Assembly: GCF_005233875.1 (NCBI RefSeq)
Contig: NZ_SZPZ01000002.1
Location: 558,001-622,000 of the forward strand
Length of the DNA stretch: 64,000 nt
Origin: Kribbella jiaozuonensis
GTDB taxonomy: Bacteria; Actinomycetota; Actinomycetes; Propionibacteriales; Kribbellaceae
Direction: 5' to 3'
A program made the translations under genes and the position numbers. Position 1 is the first letter of the stretch. Each line of letters begins with the position of its first letter. This document shows, piece by piece, positions 36,226 to 46,421 of the stretch. The notes beneath the pieces were generated by a model. The model did not search any database and was not told the DNA's origin. It worked only from the letters and a program-made list of their open reading frames with translations.

Positions 36226-39200
36226 TTACGCCTTGGTCAGCCAGTAGCTCAGCTGCAGGTCCTCTTCGGTGCCGCTGGCAACGTCTGCCTCCGAGGGGGC
36301 GGACTGGTTCAGCTCGACGGCGAGCACCTCGCGGGCGATCTCGTCGGCGTGCTTGCCCAGGGCATCGGACAGCTCGGCGTCGGTCGAGGTCAGCCAGACC
36401 TTGATCCGGTCCGAGACCTCGAGGCCGGCGTTCTTCCGGGCCTCCTGCAACGTCCGGACCACCTCGCGGGCCAGGCCGGCCTGCCGCAGCTCCGGCGTCA
36501 CCTCGAGGTCGAGGGCAACGGTCTCGCCCTGCTCGTTGACCACCGACCAGCCTTCCTTCGGCCGCTCGGACAGCAGTACCTCGGACTCGCTCACCCGGAC
36601 GTCCGCGCCGTCGACCACGACGCTCGCCGACCCGGTCTCCTTGAGCTCGACCGCGAGCGCACCGGCATCCGCGGCGGCGATCGCGGCCGCGACCACCGGC
36701 GTCTGCTTGGCGAACCGCTTGCCCAGCTCGCGGAAGTTGCCCTTGGCAGAGAACTCGACCAGATCCGCACCCGCTGCGGACAATGGCTCGACCGTGCCCA
36801 CGTTGAGCTCGTCGGCGATCTCCTGCAACAGCTCGGGCGACAGGTCCGCGATCGCGGCCGATCCGACCAGCGCACGGGCCAGCGGCTGGCGTGTCTTCAC
36901 CTTCGCCTCGGCGCGGGCCGACCGGCCGAGCTCGACGACCCGGCGGGCCATCGACACGTGCTGCGCGAGGACGTCGTCGATCAGCGTCTCGTCGTACGTC
37001 GGGAAGCTCGACAGGTGGACCGATTCGGGCAGCTCCGGCGCGACCGGGCGGAACACGTCCTGCCAGACCCGCTCGGTGACGAACGGCGTCAGCGGCGCCA
37101 TCACCCGGGTCAGCACCTCGAGCGTCTCGTGCAGCGTGGCCAGCGCGCCGGCGTCACCGGCCCAGAACCGGCGGCGCGAACGGCGGACGTACCAGTTCGA
37201 CAGCACGTCGACGAACGAGTTGATCAGCAGACCGAGCCGCTGCGTGTCGAACGCGGCGTACGCCTCGTCGGTGTCGCGGACCAGCCGGTGCGTCTCGCTC
37301 ACCAGCCACCGATCCAGCACCGAGCGATCTGATACGGCAGGAGCGGCTGTGCCTTTTTTCTCGGCGGGCGACCAGCCGGCCAGCCGGGCGTACAGCGCGT
37401 GGAACGCGACCGTGTTCCAGTAGGTCAGCAGCACCTTGCGGACGATCTCGTTCAGCACGTTCGGCCCGATGCCGCGTGCCTTCCACGGCGAACCGGACGC
37501 GGCCATGAACCAGCGCACCGCGTCCGCGCTGTGGTCGTCCATCAGCGGGATCGGCTCGAGGATGTTGCCGAGGTGCTTGGACATCTTCCGGCCGTCCTCG
37601 GCCAGGATGTGCCCGAGGCAGACGACATTGCGGTACGACGACTCGTCGAAGACCAGCGTGCCGATCGCCATCAGCGTGTAGAACCAGCCGCGGGTCTGGT
37701 CGATCGCCTCGGAGATGAAGTCGGCCGGGTAGCTCTGCGCGAACTTCTCCTTCGATCCTTCCGCCCACGGGTAGCCCCACTGCGCGAACGGCATCGAGCC
37801 CGAGTCGTACCAGGCGTCGATCACCTCGGGCACGCGACGTGCCTCCTGACCGCACTGCGGGCAGTCGAAGGTGATGTCGTCGACGTACGGCCGGTGCGGG
37901 TCGGTGGCGCTCAGGTCGCGACCGGCGAGCTCGCCGAGCTCGGCCAGCGAGCCGACGCAGACCTGGTGGTCGTCGGCGCAGCGCCAGATCGGCAGCGGCG
38001 TACCCCAGAAGCGGGAGCGGGAGACGGCCCAGTCGATGTTGTTGCGCAGCCAGTCGCCGTACCGGCCCCACTTGACCGAGTCCGGGTACCAGTTGGTCTG
38101 CTCGTTCTCGCGGAGCAGGGCGTCCTTCACCTGGGTGGTGCGGATGTACCAGGACGGGAGCGCGTAGTACATGACCGGGGTGTGGCAGCGCCAGCAGTGC
38201 GGGTACGGGTGCTCGTACGGCACGTGCTTGAACAGCACACCGCGCGCGTCGAGGTCCTTGACCAGGTCCTCGTCGGCCTTCTTGAAGAACTGCCCGCCGA
38301 CCAGCGGTACGTCGGCGTTGAAGTGACCGCTGGAGTCCACCGGGTTCACGACCGGCAGGTTGTACGCGCGGCCCACCGCGAGGTCGTCCGCACCGAACGC
38401 GGGGGACTGGTGCACCAGACCGGTGCCGTCCTCGGTGGTGACGTAGTCCGCGAGTACGACGTAGTGCGCCGGCTCGTCGAACGGGACGAGCTCGAACGGC
38501 CGCTGGTAGTTCCACAGCTCCATCTCGCGGCCGACGTACTCGTTGGTCACCGTCCAGCCTTCACCGAGCCGGTCGAGCAGCGGCTTGGCGACGACCAGCG
38601 ACTCCACGCCGTCCGTGGCCACGACGTACTCGACGTCGGGGTGTACGGCGACGGCCGTGTTCGACACGAGGGTCCACGGCGTCGTCGTCCAGACCAGCAG
38701 CGACGCCTTGCCCGCGAGCGGACCGGACGTCAGCGGGAACCGGACGTACACCGACGGGTCGACGACGGTCTCGTACCCCTGGGCGAGCTCGTGGTCGGAC
38801 AGACCGGTGCCGCACCGCGGGCAGTACGGCGTGATGCGGTAGTCCTCGACCAGCAGGCCCTTGTCGTGGATCTGCTTGAGCGACCACCAGACCGACTGGA
38901 CGTACTCCGGGTCCATTGTCTTGTACGGGTGCTCGAGATCGACCCAGTAGCCCATCCGGACGGTCAGCTCGTTGAACGCGTCCACATGCCGCAGCACCGA
39001 CTCGCGGCACTTGGCGTTGAACTCGGCGATGCCGTACGCCTCGATGTCGTTCTTGCCGCTGAAGCCGAGCTCCTTCTCCACCGCGACCTCGACCGGGAGG
39101 CCGTGGCAGTCCCAGCCGGCCTTGCGCTCGACCCAGAACCCCTTCATGGTCCGGTAGCGCGGGAACACGTCCTTGAAGACGCGGGCCTCGATGTGGTGCG

Positions 39201-39390
39201 TGCCGGGCATCCCGTTCGCGGTCGGCGGGCCTTCGTAGAACGTCCACGGCTGACCGCCGGCGGACTGCTCGAGGCTCTTGGCGAAGGTGTCGTGCTCGTC
39301 CCAGAGGGTGAGCACCTCGCGCTCGAGCGCGGGGAAGTCGACCTGGGCGGGAACCTGCCGCCAAGGGGTGTGAGGGGTTTCTGCCGCCAT
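36226..39390 (-). CDS. ileS: isoleucyl-tRNA synthetase
   Basis: 1054 residues. The class I HIGH element appears as GTHHIE at 63-68 (after GPPTANGMP), and KMSKH at 602-606 replaces KMSKS; this variant pair is typical of the eukaryote-like IleRS (IleS2) type found in mycobacteria and relatives. CP1 editing domain, anticodon-binding domain (HALYARLAGWSP onward) and a C-terminal extension are complete. It charges tRNA-Ile and edits Val. The ATG at 39390 lies below a T-box leader whose 3' stem can cover the ribosome site (GAAGG). The IleS2 type is associated with tolerance to mupirocin; that is family knowledge, not shown here. Confidence 0.97.
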   Translation of the reverse strand: MAAETPHTPWRQVPAQVDFPALEREVLTLWDEHDTFAKSLEQSAGGQPWTFYEGPPTANGMPGTHHIEARVFKDVFPRYRTMKGFWVERKAGWDCHGLPVEVAVEKELGFSGKNDIEAYGIAEFNAKCRESVLRHVDAFNELTVRMGYWVDLEHPYKTMDPEYVQSVWWSLKQIHDKGLLVEDYRITPYCPRCGTGLSDHELAQGYETVVDPSVYVRFPLTSGPLAGKASLLVWTTTPWTLVSNTAVAVHPDVEYVVATDGVESLVVAKPLLDRLGEGWTVTNEYVGREMELWNYQRPFELVPFDEPAHYVVLADYVTTEDGTGLVHQSPAFGADDLAVGRAYNLPVVNPVDSSGHFNADVPLVGGQFFKKADEDLVKDLDARGVLFKHVPYEHPYPHCWRCHTPVMYYALPSWYIRTTQVKDALLRENEQTNWYPDSVKWGRYGDWLRNNIDWAVSRSRFWGTPLPIWRCADDHQVCVGSLAELGELAGRDLSATDPHRPYVDDITFDCPQCGQEARRVPEVIDAWYDSGSMPFAQWGYPWAEGSKEKFAQSYPADFISEAIDQTRGWFYTLMAIGTLVFDESSYRNVVCLGHILAEDGRKMSKHLGNILEPIPLMDDHSADAVRWFMAASGSPWKARGIGPNVLNEIVRKVLLTYWNTVAFHALYARLAGWSPAEKKGTAAPAVSDRSVLDRWLVSETHRLVRDTDEAYAAFDTQRLGLLINSFVDVLSNWYVRRSRRRFWAGDAGALATLHETLEVLTRVMAPLTPFVTERVWQDVFRPVAPELPESVHLSSFPTYDETLIDDVLAQHVSMARRVVELGRSARAEAKVKTRQPLARALVGSAAIADLSPELLQEIADELNVGTVEPLSAAGADLVEFSAKGNFRELGKRFAKQTPVVAAAIAAADAGALAVELKETGSASVVVDGADVRVSESEVLLSERPKEGWSVVNEQGETVALDLEVTPELRQAGLAREVVRTLQEARKNAGLEVSDRIKVWLTSTDAELSDALGKHADEIAREVLAVELNQSAPSEADVASGTEEDLQLSYWLTKA

Positions 39391-39394
39391 CTGT

Positions 39395-39609
39395 CCGTCG
39401 TCCTTCGTCGCCAGTGCTGCTGCTGAGCTGCTGTGGCGAGGGACGAAGCACCCGGACCAGCCGGGAGCCGCGCGGTACCACCCTCCTTGGTATCCCTCCG
39501 CGAGATACCCACTTCCTTTTGCTGCCGCTGCCGGTTCTAATAGGTCCCTTACAGACCGTTCTTCCGGCGGCTCCGGGGTGATGGCCCCATCAATGCCTTG
39601 CGGATCGCG
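39395..39609 (-). ncRNA. ileS T-box riboswitch (short stem I, translational type)
   Basis: The conserved T-box AGGGTGGTACCGCG is at 39484-39471 on the minus strand. Upstream, GGGG and CCCC close a very short stem I (39588-39575) whose loop carries the isoleucine codon ATC at 39582-39580. Downstream, CTTCGT...CGCCA can pair with TGGCG-ACGAAG next to the ribosome site, a plausible sequestering stem; no intrinsic terminator lies between the T-box and ileS. This fits the actinobacterial class in which uncharged tRNA-Ile opens the ribosome site. Confidence 0.88.
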
Positions 39610-39615
39610 GTTGTC

Positions 39616-39621
39616 AGTGTA
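39616..39621 (-). promoter_or_regulatory. -10 box for the ileS leader
   Basis: TACACT on the minus strand, about seven bases before the presumed 5' end of the T-box RNA near 39609. No good -35 element. The remaining bases 39622-39875, up to the DksA-like gene, show nothing that can be named. Confidence 0.45.
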
Positions 39622-39875
39622 CGGCGTCGTACCAGCTGACTACGAATCGTTAATCGTTCTTGGGGGAGTGGCCGATGAGCCGACTGAAACGTTCGGTGAC
39701 ATAGCGTAGTCGCTGAGACGAGGCTGTGACGCGCGGAACATCGAGCGGACTTGAAGAACCGACTACCGTATGTCCACGGTCTGCGCGTCGGGCTGGCACG
39801 TGGTGATCACGTGGCCTACTGTCTTGCGACCAGTCCGCTTCAGTCTCCGACGAAGGCAGGGGGTAGCTGATCAGC

Positions 39876-40562
39876 ATGGCTACATCGGCACAGAAGAAGT
39901 CCGCCCCCCAACGTTCTGCCGCGGCCAAGAAGAGCGCCGCGAAGAAGTCCGAGCCGGTCCAGAAAACAACGGCCCGGAAAGCCCCGGCGAAAACTGCGCC
40001 GGCCAAGAAGACTCCCGCGAAGAAGTCGGCGTCGACTTCCACCGCGGCCAAGAAGGCTCCGGCCAAGAAGATCCCTGCCAAGGAAGCCCAGACGAAGAGG
40101 GTGGCCATGAAGACGAACGAGAACAGGACCCCGGCCACGGCGCCGGCGAAGTCCGCTGCACATACGGCCGAAACCTTCAAGGTGAAGCCGGGCGAGGATC
40201 CGTGGACCGCTGCCGAGCTCGCCGAGCTCCGCACGGAACTCGAGGGTGAGGTCGAGCACCTCAAGGAAGAGATTCGCGACGCCGAGCAGGAGATCGCGGG
40301 CCTGTTCCGCGACGGCAGCGACGGCGCCGGGAACGACCAGGCCGACGTCGGGTCGACCACCCTGGAGCGGTACCACGAGCTGTCGCTGGCCAACAACGCC
40401 CGCGACATGCTGAACCAGATCGAATTCGCGCTGACCCGGATCGACGACGGCACGTACGGCGTCTGCGAGAACTGCGGCAACGCGATCGGCAAGGGTCGGC
40501 TGCAGGCGTTCCCGCGTGCGACACTGTGCGTGTCATGCAAAGAACGCCAGGAACGCCGCTGA
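39876..40562 (+). CDS. DksA/TraR-type C4 zinc-finger protein with Lys/Ala-rich N-terminal tail
   Basis: 228 residues. Residues 1-100 are a strongly basic, low-complexity tail of AKK/PAKK repeats resembling histone H1 or the tails of actinobacterial HU proteins. Residues 105-228 are a DksA/TraR domain: a coiled coil (TAAELAELRTELEGEVEHLKEE) and the zinc finger GVCENCGNAIGKGRL...TLCVSCKE with four Cys. The usual tip Asp pair of DksA is not evident. DksA family proteins enter the RNA polymerase secondary channel; the tail suggests DNA or RNA binding as well. Located upstream of lspA as in other actinobacteria. Confidence 0.88.
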   Translation: MATSAQKKSAPQRSAAAKKSAAKKSEPVQKTTARKAPAKTAPAKKTPAKKSASTSTAAKKAPAKKIPAKEAQTKRVAMKTNENRTPATAPAKSAAHTAETFKVKPGEDPWTAAELAELRTELEGEVEHLKEEIRDAEQEIAGLFRDGSDGAGNDQADVGSTTLERYHELSLANNARDMLNQIEFALTRIDDGTYGVCENCGNAIGKGRLQAFPRATLCVSCKERQERR

Positions 40563-41149
40563 ACGACCCCACCTCGTCTCACCAGGTGGGAGACGCAGAA
40601 CCAACGGAACCGGCCGACGAATCGTCGGCCGGTTCTCCGCCGTCTCCTCCGTCGACCCGGTCGTGGAAATGGATCGGGTTGTTCGGCGGGGTCGGGCTGT
40701 TGATCCTGCTTCTCGACCAGATCACCAAAGCGCTTGCTTTGACTCATCTCACGCCCGGTGAGCCGGTGAACGTGATCGGGAGCTTGCTCAAGTTCAACCT
40801 GATCCGGAATCCGGGCGCCGCGTTCAGCCTCGGGACCGGTTACACGCCGTACATCTCGGCGGTGCAGATCACCGTCGCGATCGGCGTGGTCTACCTGTCC
40901 CGGCGGCTCGGGTCGGCGGGCTGGGCGGTCGCCTTCGGGCTGCTGTTCGGCGGCGCGGTCGGGAACATCATCGACCGGATCTTCCGCGAGCCGTCGGCGT
41001 TCCACGGGCACGTGGTCGACTTCCTGCAGACGCCGCACTGGGCGATCTTCAACGTCGCGGACATGGCGGTGACGTCGGCCGCCATCCTGCTGGTGATCCA
41101 GACGCTGCGCGGGGTCAAGCTCGACGGGACCCGGGAGCAGCGGCGGTGA
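40535..41149 (+). CDS. lspA: lipoprotein signal peptidase LspA
   Basis: 204 residues from ATG 40535, which overlaps the DksA-like gene by 28 bases; GTG 40526 and GTG 40586 are alternatives and none has a clear ribosome site. The first 45 residues are hydrophilic. Four membrane spans follow, with the aspartyl protease motifs [21 protein letters not shown] and VVDFL...FNVADMAV; the two catalytic Asp are in NIIDR and NVADM. It removes signal peptides from diacylglyceryl prolipoproteins. The stop overlaps rluD (GTGA). Confidence 0.93.
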   Translation: MQRTPGTPLNDPTSSHQVGDAEPTEPADESSAGSPPSPPSTRSWKWIGLFGGVGLLILLLDQITKALALTHLTPGEPVNVIGSLLKFNLIRNPGAAFSLGTGYTPYISAVQITVAIGVVYLSRRLGSAGWAVAFGLLFGGAVGNIIDRIFREPSAFHGHVVDFLQTPHWAIFNVADMAVTSAAILLVIQTLRGVKLDGTREQRR

Positions 41150-42087
41150 CATCTGGAACCTCAGGGACGTCCCGGACCGTGATGGTGCCGGACGGTCTCG
41201 CAGGGGAGCGGCTCGACGCGGCGCTGTCCCGGCTGTTCGGCGTGTCCCGGACCAAGGCGGCGGAGCTGATCGAGTCCGGCCTGGTCCAGGTCGACGGCGT
41301 CGCCGCGCTCAAGTCCGCCCGCGTGACCGCCGGTGTGATGCTCGACGTCGAACTGCCGGCGCCGCCGTCCGAGGTGACCGTCGTACCGGAGACCGTGGAC
41401 AACCTGCGGATCGTGTACGACGACGACGAGATCGTCGTCGTCGACAAGCCGGTCGGGGTCGCCGCGCATCCGTCGCCCGGGTGGACCGGCCCGACCGTGA
41501 TCGGGCACCTGGCCGGCGCGGGGTTCAACATCTCCACGAGCGGCGCGGCCGAGCGCAAGGGCATCGTGCACCGGCTCGACGTCGGCACGTCCGGGCTGAT
41601 GGTGGTCGCGAAGACGGAGTACGCGTACACCGCCCTCAAGCGCGCCTTCAAGGAGCGGACGGTCAAGAAGATCTACCACGCGCTGGTGCAGGGTCACCCC
41701 GACCCGTTCACCGGCACCGTGGACGCGCCGATCGATCGACACCCGCACCACGACTACAAGTTCGGCGTGGTGGCCGGCGGCAAGCCGAGCGTGACCCACT
41801 ACGAGACCCTCGAGGCGTTCCGGTACGCGACGCTCCTCGAGATCACCCTCGAGACCGGTCGCACGCACCAGATCCGCGTCCACATGTCCGCGATCGGCCA
41901 CCCGTGCTGCGGCGACCTGACGTACGGCGCCGACCCGGTCCTCGCCGAACGCCTCGGCCTCACCCGCCAATGGCTGCACGCGATGCGCCTCGGCTTCACC
42001 CACCCCGGCACCGGCGAGTATGTCGAGTTCACCTCGGAGTACCCGGCCGACCTGGACCAAGCCCTGGACCTGCTCGTCGACACATGA
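41146..42087 (+). CDS. rluD: RluA-family 23S rRNA pseudouridine synthase
   Basis: 313 residues. Residues 12-75 are an S4 RNA-binding domain ([23 protein letters not shown]). The catalytic domain contains [14 protein letters not shown], then [18 protein letters not shown] with the catalytic Asp in HRLD, and [17 protein letters not shown]. RluD-type enzymes modify helix 69 of 23S rRNA. GTG start within the lspA stop; the stop overlaps the DUF998 gene. RluD is favoured over RluC by the neighbour lspA, but specificity is not proven. Confidence 0.92.
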   Translation: MTSGTSGTSRTVMVPDGLAGERLDAALSRLFGVSRTKAAELIESGLVQVDGVAALKSARVTAGVMLDVELPAPPSEVTVVPETVDNLRIVYDDDEIVVVDKPVGVAAHPSPGWTGPTVIGHLAGAGFNISTSGAAERKGIVHRLDVGTSGLMVVAKTEYAYTALKRAFKERTVKKIYHALVQGHPDPFTGTVDAPIDRHPHHDYKFGVVAGGKPSVTHYETLEAFRYATLLEITLETGRTHQIRVHMSAIGHPCCGDLTYGADPVLAERLGLTRQWLHAMRLGFTHPGTGEYVEFTSEYPADLDQALDLLVDT

Positions 42088-42734
42088 GGGCCCGCCGGGC
42101 GCTGACGATCGCCACCATCGTCGCGCAGGGAGTCTTCATCGTCGGCACGCTCGTCGGCGGCGCGATCGAGGGCCACGGCTACAACGCCGCCCGCCACGAC
42201 ATCAGCGACCTGGCGGCGCTCACCGCCCACCACGCGACCCTGGCCCGCCTCAGCCTCGGCATCGCCGGTGTCCTCACGATCGCGTTCGCGCTTCTCGTAC
42301 TGCGCCCTGCCCTGCGCACCGCCGACGGCCGCGAGTCCGCCGGCGCCTGGCTGGTCGCCTTGTCGCTGGCCGGCTGGGACAACCTCAGCGACGCCTTCTT
42401 CCGCCTCGACTGCCGCGACGCGGACGCCGCGTGCGTGTCGACGGCCTCGTTCGACTCCTGGCACGCCAAGGTGCACCTCGCGTCGTACGTCGTTGCCGGC
42501 GTCGCGACGGTGATCGCGCCGTTCCTGCTCTCCCGCCGGATGCGCACGCTCGACGGCTGGCGCGACCTGGCCGGCCCGACCCGGATCGCCGGCTTCGTCA
42601 TCGTCGCCGCGCTGGCCGTGACGGTGTTCACCGGCGGCACCGCGGTCCAGGGTCTGGCCCAGCGGTTCGCGCTCTTCCTGGTGTCGTTGTGCGTCGTGCC
42701 GCTCGCCGTACGAGTGCTGAGACTGACCGGATAG
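42084..42734 (+). CDS. DUF998-like integral membrane protein
   Basis: 216 residues, about six membrane spans. [17 protein letters not shown] after the first span and the pattern of paired spans are typical of DUF998 proteins. A short Cys-containing loop ([14 protein letters not shown]) lies on one face after the third span. No enzymatic function known. The ATG overlaps the rluD stop (ATGA), so it is translated with the pseudouridine synthase. A 105-base gap with a TAGGCT box at 42791-42796 separates it from dnaE. Confidence 0.72.
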   Translation: MRARRALTIATIVAQGVFIVGTLVGGAIEGHGYNAARHDISDLAALTAHHATLARLSLGIAGVLTIAFALLVLRPALRTADGRESAGAWLVALSLAGWDNLSDAFFRLDCRDADAACVSTASFDSWHAKVHLASYVVAGVATVIAPFLLSRRMRTLDGWRDLAGPTRIAGFVIVAALAVTVFTGGTAVQGLAQRFALFLVSLCVVPLAVRVLRLTG

Positions 42735-42839
42735 CGGGCGGGTTGGGGACTCGTCGGAGAGCCCGTTCGGAAACTGTCTGAGGGGCGAACTAGGCTGCTT
42801 CAGTCACGCTCACTTACGCCCTGGGAGGTCCGCGCCGAT

Positions 42840-45800
42840 ATGGGGTCCAGCGACAGTTTCGTGCATCTTCATGTGCACACCGAGTACTCGATGCTGGACG
42901 GCGCCGCACGGATCGACGAGTTGTTCAAAACCGCCCAGGAGATGGGGCAGCCGGCCATCGCGACGACCGACCACGGCTACGTGTTCGGGGCGTACGAGTT
43001 CTGGAAGACCGCGAAGAAGTACGACGTCAAGCCGATCATCGGCGTCGAGGCGTACCTGACGCCGCACACCCACCGCTCCGAGCGGAAGCGGGTCAAGTGG
43101 GGCGACGCGAACTCCGGCCGTGACGACGTCTCCGGCTCGGGTGCGTACACGCACATGACGCTGCTGGCGAAGAACACCTCCGGCATGCACAACCTGTTCA
43201 AGATGAGCTCGCTGGCCAGCCTCGAGGGCTACTACTTCAAGCCCCGGATGGACCGCGACCTGCTGAACACCTACGGCCAGGGCCTGATCGCGACCACCGG
43301 CTGCCCGTCCGGCGAGGTGCAGACCCGGCTCCGCCTGGGCCAGTACAAGGAGGCCGTCGAGGCCGCGTCGGAGTTCCGCGACATCTTCGGCAAGGAGAAC
43401 TTCTACTGCGAGCTGATGGACCACGGCCTCGGCATCGAGCGGGACATCCAGAAGGACCTGCTCAAGCTGGCCAAGGAGCTCGGCCTGCCACTGGTCGCGA
43501 CCAACGACCTGCACTACACCAAGCCCGAGGACTCCCAGGCGCATGCCGCGCTGCTGTGCGTGCAGTCCGGCTCGACGATGACGGATCCGAACCGGTTCAA
43601 GTTCGACGCGAACGAGTTCTACGTCAAGACCGCCGCCGAGATGCGCGAGGTCTGGAAGGACTTCCCGGAGGCCTGTGACAACACGCTGCTGATCGCCGAG
43701 CAGTGCGACGTCAGCTTCACCGAGGGCGAGGGCCGGTTCATGCCGCGCTTCCCCTGCCCGGAGGGTCACAACGAGGAGTCCTGGTTCGTCGCCGAGGTCG
43801 AGACCGGCCTGCACCGGCGCTACCCGGCCGGTATCCCGGACCAGGTCCGCAAGCAGGCGGAGTACGAGATCGAGGTCATCACCTCGAAGGGGTACGCCGG
43901 GTACTTCCTCGTCGTCGCCGACTTCATCAACTGGGCCAAGGAGCACGGCATCCGGGTCGGTCCGGGCCGTGGTTCCGGCGCCGGCTCGATGTGCGCGTAC
44001 TCGATGAAGATCACCGACCTGGACCCGCTCCAGCACGGTCTGATCTTCGAGCGCTTCCTGAACCCGGAGCGGATGTCGATGCCCGACTTCGACATCGACT
44101 TCGACGACCGTCGCCGCCCCGAGGTGATCCGCTACGTCACCGAGAAGTACGGCGACGACCGGGTCGCGATGATCGTCACCTACGGCACGATCAAGGCCAA
44201 GCAGGCGATCAAGGACGCCGGCCGGGTGCTGGACTACCCGTTCGCGATGGGCGACCGGATCACCAAGGCGATGCCGCCGTCGGTGATGGGCAAGGACATC
44301 CCGCTGTCCGGCATCTTCGACTCCGGCCACAAGCGGTACTCCGAGGCCACCGAGTTCCGCTCGTTGTACGAGTCCGACCAGGACGTCCGCAAGATCGTCG
44401 ACACCGCCCGCGGCCTGGAGAACCTGAAGCGCCAGTGGGGTGTGCACGCGGCCGGCGTGATCATGTCCAGCGAGCCGCTGATCGAGCTGATCCCGATCAT
44501 GCGCCGCGAGCAGGACGGCCAGATCATCACCCAGTTCGACTACCCGAGCTGCGAGACGCTCGGCCTGGTCAAGATGGACTTCCTGGGTCTGCGCAACCTG
44601 ACGATCATGGACGACGCGGTCAAGAACGTCGAGGCGAGCCGCGGCATCACACTGGACCTGGACCAGCTGGCCAAGTCGCTCGACGACCAACCGACGTACG
44701 ACCTGCTGGCCCGCGGTGACACGCTCGGCGTGTTCCAGTTCGACGGCGGCCCGATGCGGGCTCTGCTGCGACTGATGCGGCCGGACAACTTCGAGGACAT
44801 CTCCGCGGTCGGCGCGCTCTACCGGCCCGGTCCGATGGGTGCGAACAGCCACACCAACTACGCACTCCGCAAGAACAAGCAGCAGGAGATCAGCTACCCG
44901 CACGACGAGCTCGCCGTCGCGCTCGAGCCGATCCTGGGGACGACGTACGGCCTGATCGTCTACCAGGAGCAGGTCATGGCGATCGCCCAGCAGCTCGCCG
45001 GGTACACGCTCGGTAAAGCCGACCTGCTCCGCCGGGCGATGGGTAAGAAGAAGCGCGAGGTCCTGGACGCCGAGTACGTCGGCTTCTCCGAGGGCATGAA
45101 GGCGAACGGCTTCTCCGAGCAGTCGATCAAGGCGCTCTGGGACGTGCTGGTCCCGTTCTCCGACTACGCGTTCAACAAGGCGCACTCCGCGGCGTACGGG
45201 CTGGTGTCCTACTGGACGGCGTACCTGAAGGCGAACTTCCCGGCGGAGTACATGGCCGCTGTTCTGACGTCCGTGAAGGACGACAAGGACAAGATGGCCA
45301 TCTACCTGAACGAGTGCCGCCGGATGGGTATCAAGGTGCTGCCGCCGGACGTCAACGAGTCCGACTCGAACTTCACCCCGGTCGGCACCGACATCCGCTT
45401 CGGCCTGTCCGCGATCCGCAACGTCGGCGTGAACGTGGTCGCCGAGATCGTCGCGGCCCGCGAGGAGAAGGGCCGGTTCACCGACTTCGTCGACTTCATC
45501 GACAAGGTGTCGCTGCCGGTCTGCAACAAGCGCGTGATCGAGTCGCTGGCCAAGGCCGGTTCGTTCGACTCGATGAACCACGCGCGCCGGGCCGTGGTCG
45601 CGGTGCACGAGCAGGCCGTGGACGAAGCCATCGACCTCAAGCGGAACGAGGCGCACGGCCAGTTCGACCTGTTCTCGATGGGTGACGACGATGCGGATGA
45701 GGGCGAGGGCAACAGCCGCCTGACCGTCACCGTCCCCGAGATCGAGGAGTGGGACAAGGCGACCAAGCTCGCGCACGAGCGCGACATGCTGGGGCTGTAC

Positions 45801-46388
45801 GTGTCCGACCACCCGCTGTTCGGCGTCGAGCACGTGCTCACCAACGGCAGCGACTGCACGATCGGGCAGCTGCTCGCCGACGAGGACCGTCCGGACGGCA
45901 GCCGGGTCACGATCGGCGGCCTGGTGACCGCGGTCCAGCGGAAGGTGAACAAGCGCGGCGACATCTACGCGATCGTCACGATCGAGGACCTCGAAGGTTC
46001 GATCGAGGTGATGATGTTCTCCTCGGCGTACCAGCTGCATGCGCACCTGCTCACCAACGACGCGATCATCCTGATGAAGGGCCGGGTACGCCGCCGCGAG
46101 GACCGGCTCGAGCTGAGCGGCGACGAGGTTGTCGTACCGGACCTGACCGAGGGCCCGAGCGGACCGGTCGTGATCACGATGGCGGCCAACCGGTGTACGC
46201 CGCCGGTGGTTACGCAGCTGCGGGACGTGCTGAAGTCGCACCCGGGGATGACCGAGGTGCAGCTCAAGCTGCAGGCGCGGCAGAAGACCGAGATCTGGCG
46301 GATCGCGGATCAGTACCGGGTCACGCCGACGGCCTCGCTGATGGCCGACCTGAAGGCGCTCCTCGGTCCGTCCTGCCTGGCCAGCTGA
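42840..46388 (+). CDS. dnaE: DNA polymerase III subunit alpha (DnaE1)
   Basis: 1182 residues, the normal length. An N-terminal PHP domain begins HLHVHTEYSMLDG and keeps the metal-binding His/Asp pattern (TTDHGYVFGA, NDLHYT), so a proofreading PHP exonuclease is plausible, as in mycobacterial DnaE1. The catalytic aspartates are D418 and D420 in PDFDIDF (415-421). Fingers, beta-binding and OB-fold regions follow (TIGGLVTAVQRKVNKRGD is the OB fold). It is the replicative polymerase. ATG 42840, with GGGAGG about 12 bases upstream. Confidence 0.97.
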   Translation: MGSSDSFVHLHVHTEYSMLDGAARIDELFKTAQEMGQPAIATTDHGYVFGAYEFWKTAKKYDVKPIIGVEAYLTPHTHRSERKRVKWGDANSGRDDVSGSGAYTHMTLLAKNTSGMHNLFKMSSLASLEGYYFKPRMDRDLLNTYGQGLIATTGCPSGEVQTRLRLGQYKEAVEAASEFRDIFGKENFYCELMDHGLGIERDIQKDLLKLAKELGLPLVATNDLHYTKPEDSQAHAALLCVQSGSTMTDPNRFKFDANEFYVKTAAEMREVWKDFPEACDNTLLIAEQCDVSFTEGEGRFMPRFPCPEGHNEESWFVAEVETGLHRRYPAGIPDQVRKQAEYEIEVITSKGYAGYFLVVADFINWAKEHGIRVGPGRGSGAGSMCAYSMKITDLDPLQHGLIFERFLNPERMSMPDFDIDFDDRRRPEVIRYVTEKYGDDRVAMIVTYGTIKAKQAIKDAGRVLDYPFAMGDRITKAMPPSVMGKDIPLSGIFDSGHKRYSEATEFRSLYESDQDVRKIVDTARGLENLKRQWGVHAAGVIMSSEPLIELIPIMRREQDGQIITQFDYPSCETLGLVKMDFLGLRNLTIMDDAVKNVEASRGITLDLDQLAKSLDDQPTYDLLARGDTLGVFQFDGGPMRALLRLMRPDNFEDISAVGALYRPGPMGANSHTNYALRKNKQQEISYPHDELAVALEPILGTTYGLIVYQEQVMAIAQQLAGYTLGKADLLRRAMGKKKREVLDAEYVGFSEGMKANGFSEQSIKALWDVLVPFSDYAFNKAHSAAYGLVSYWTAYLKANFPAEYMAAVLTSVKDDKDKMAIYLNECRRMGIKVLPPDVNESDSNFTPVGTDIRFGLSAIRNVGVNVVAEIVAAREEKGRFTDFVDFIDKVSLPVCNKRVIESLAKAGSFDSMNHARRAVVAVHEQAVDEAIDLKRNEAHGQFDLFSMGDDDADEGEGNSRLTVTVPEIEEWDKATKLAHERDMLGLYVSDHPLFGVEHVLTNGSDCTIGQLLADEDRPDGSRVTIGGLVTAVQRKVNKRGDIYAIVTIEDLEGSIEVMMFSSAYQLHAHLLTNDAIILMKGRVRRREDRLELSGDEVVVPDLTEGPSGPVVITMAANRCTPPVVTQLRDVLKSHPGMTEVQLKLQARQKTEIWRIADQYRVTPTASLMADLKALLGPSCLAS

Positions 46389-46421
46389 TCGGCGCTGGAA
46401 CCGATGCGGCACACTGTCGAC

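Noticed and set aside
36202..39426. Long plus-strand frames opposite ileS
   Set aside because: Antisense shadows of ileS with biased Arg/Asp/Val composition and no motifs; the sense gene is unambiguous.
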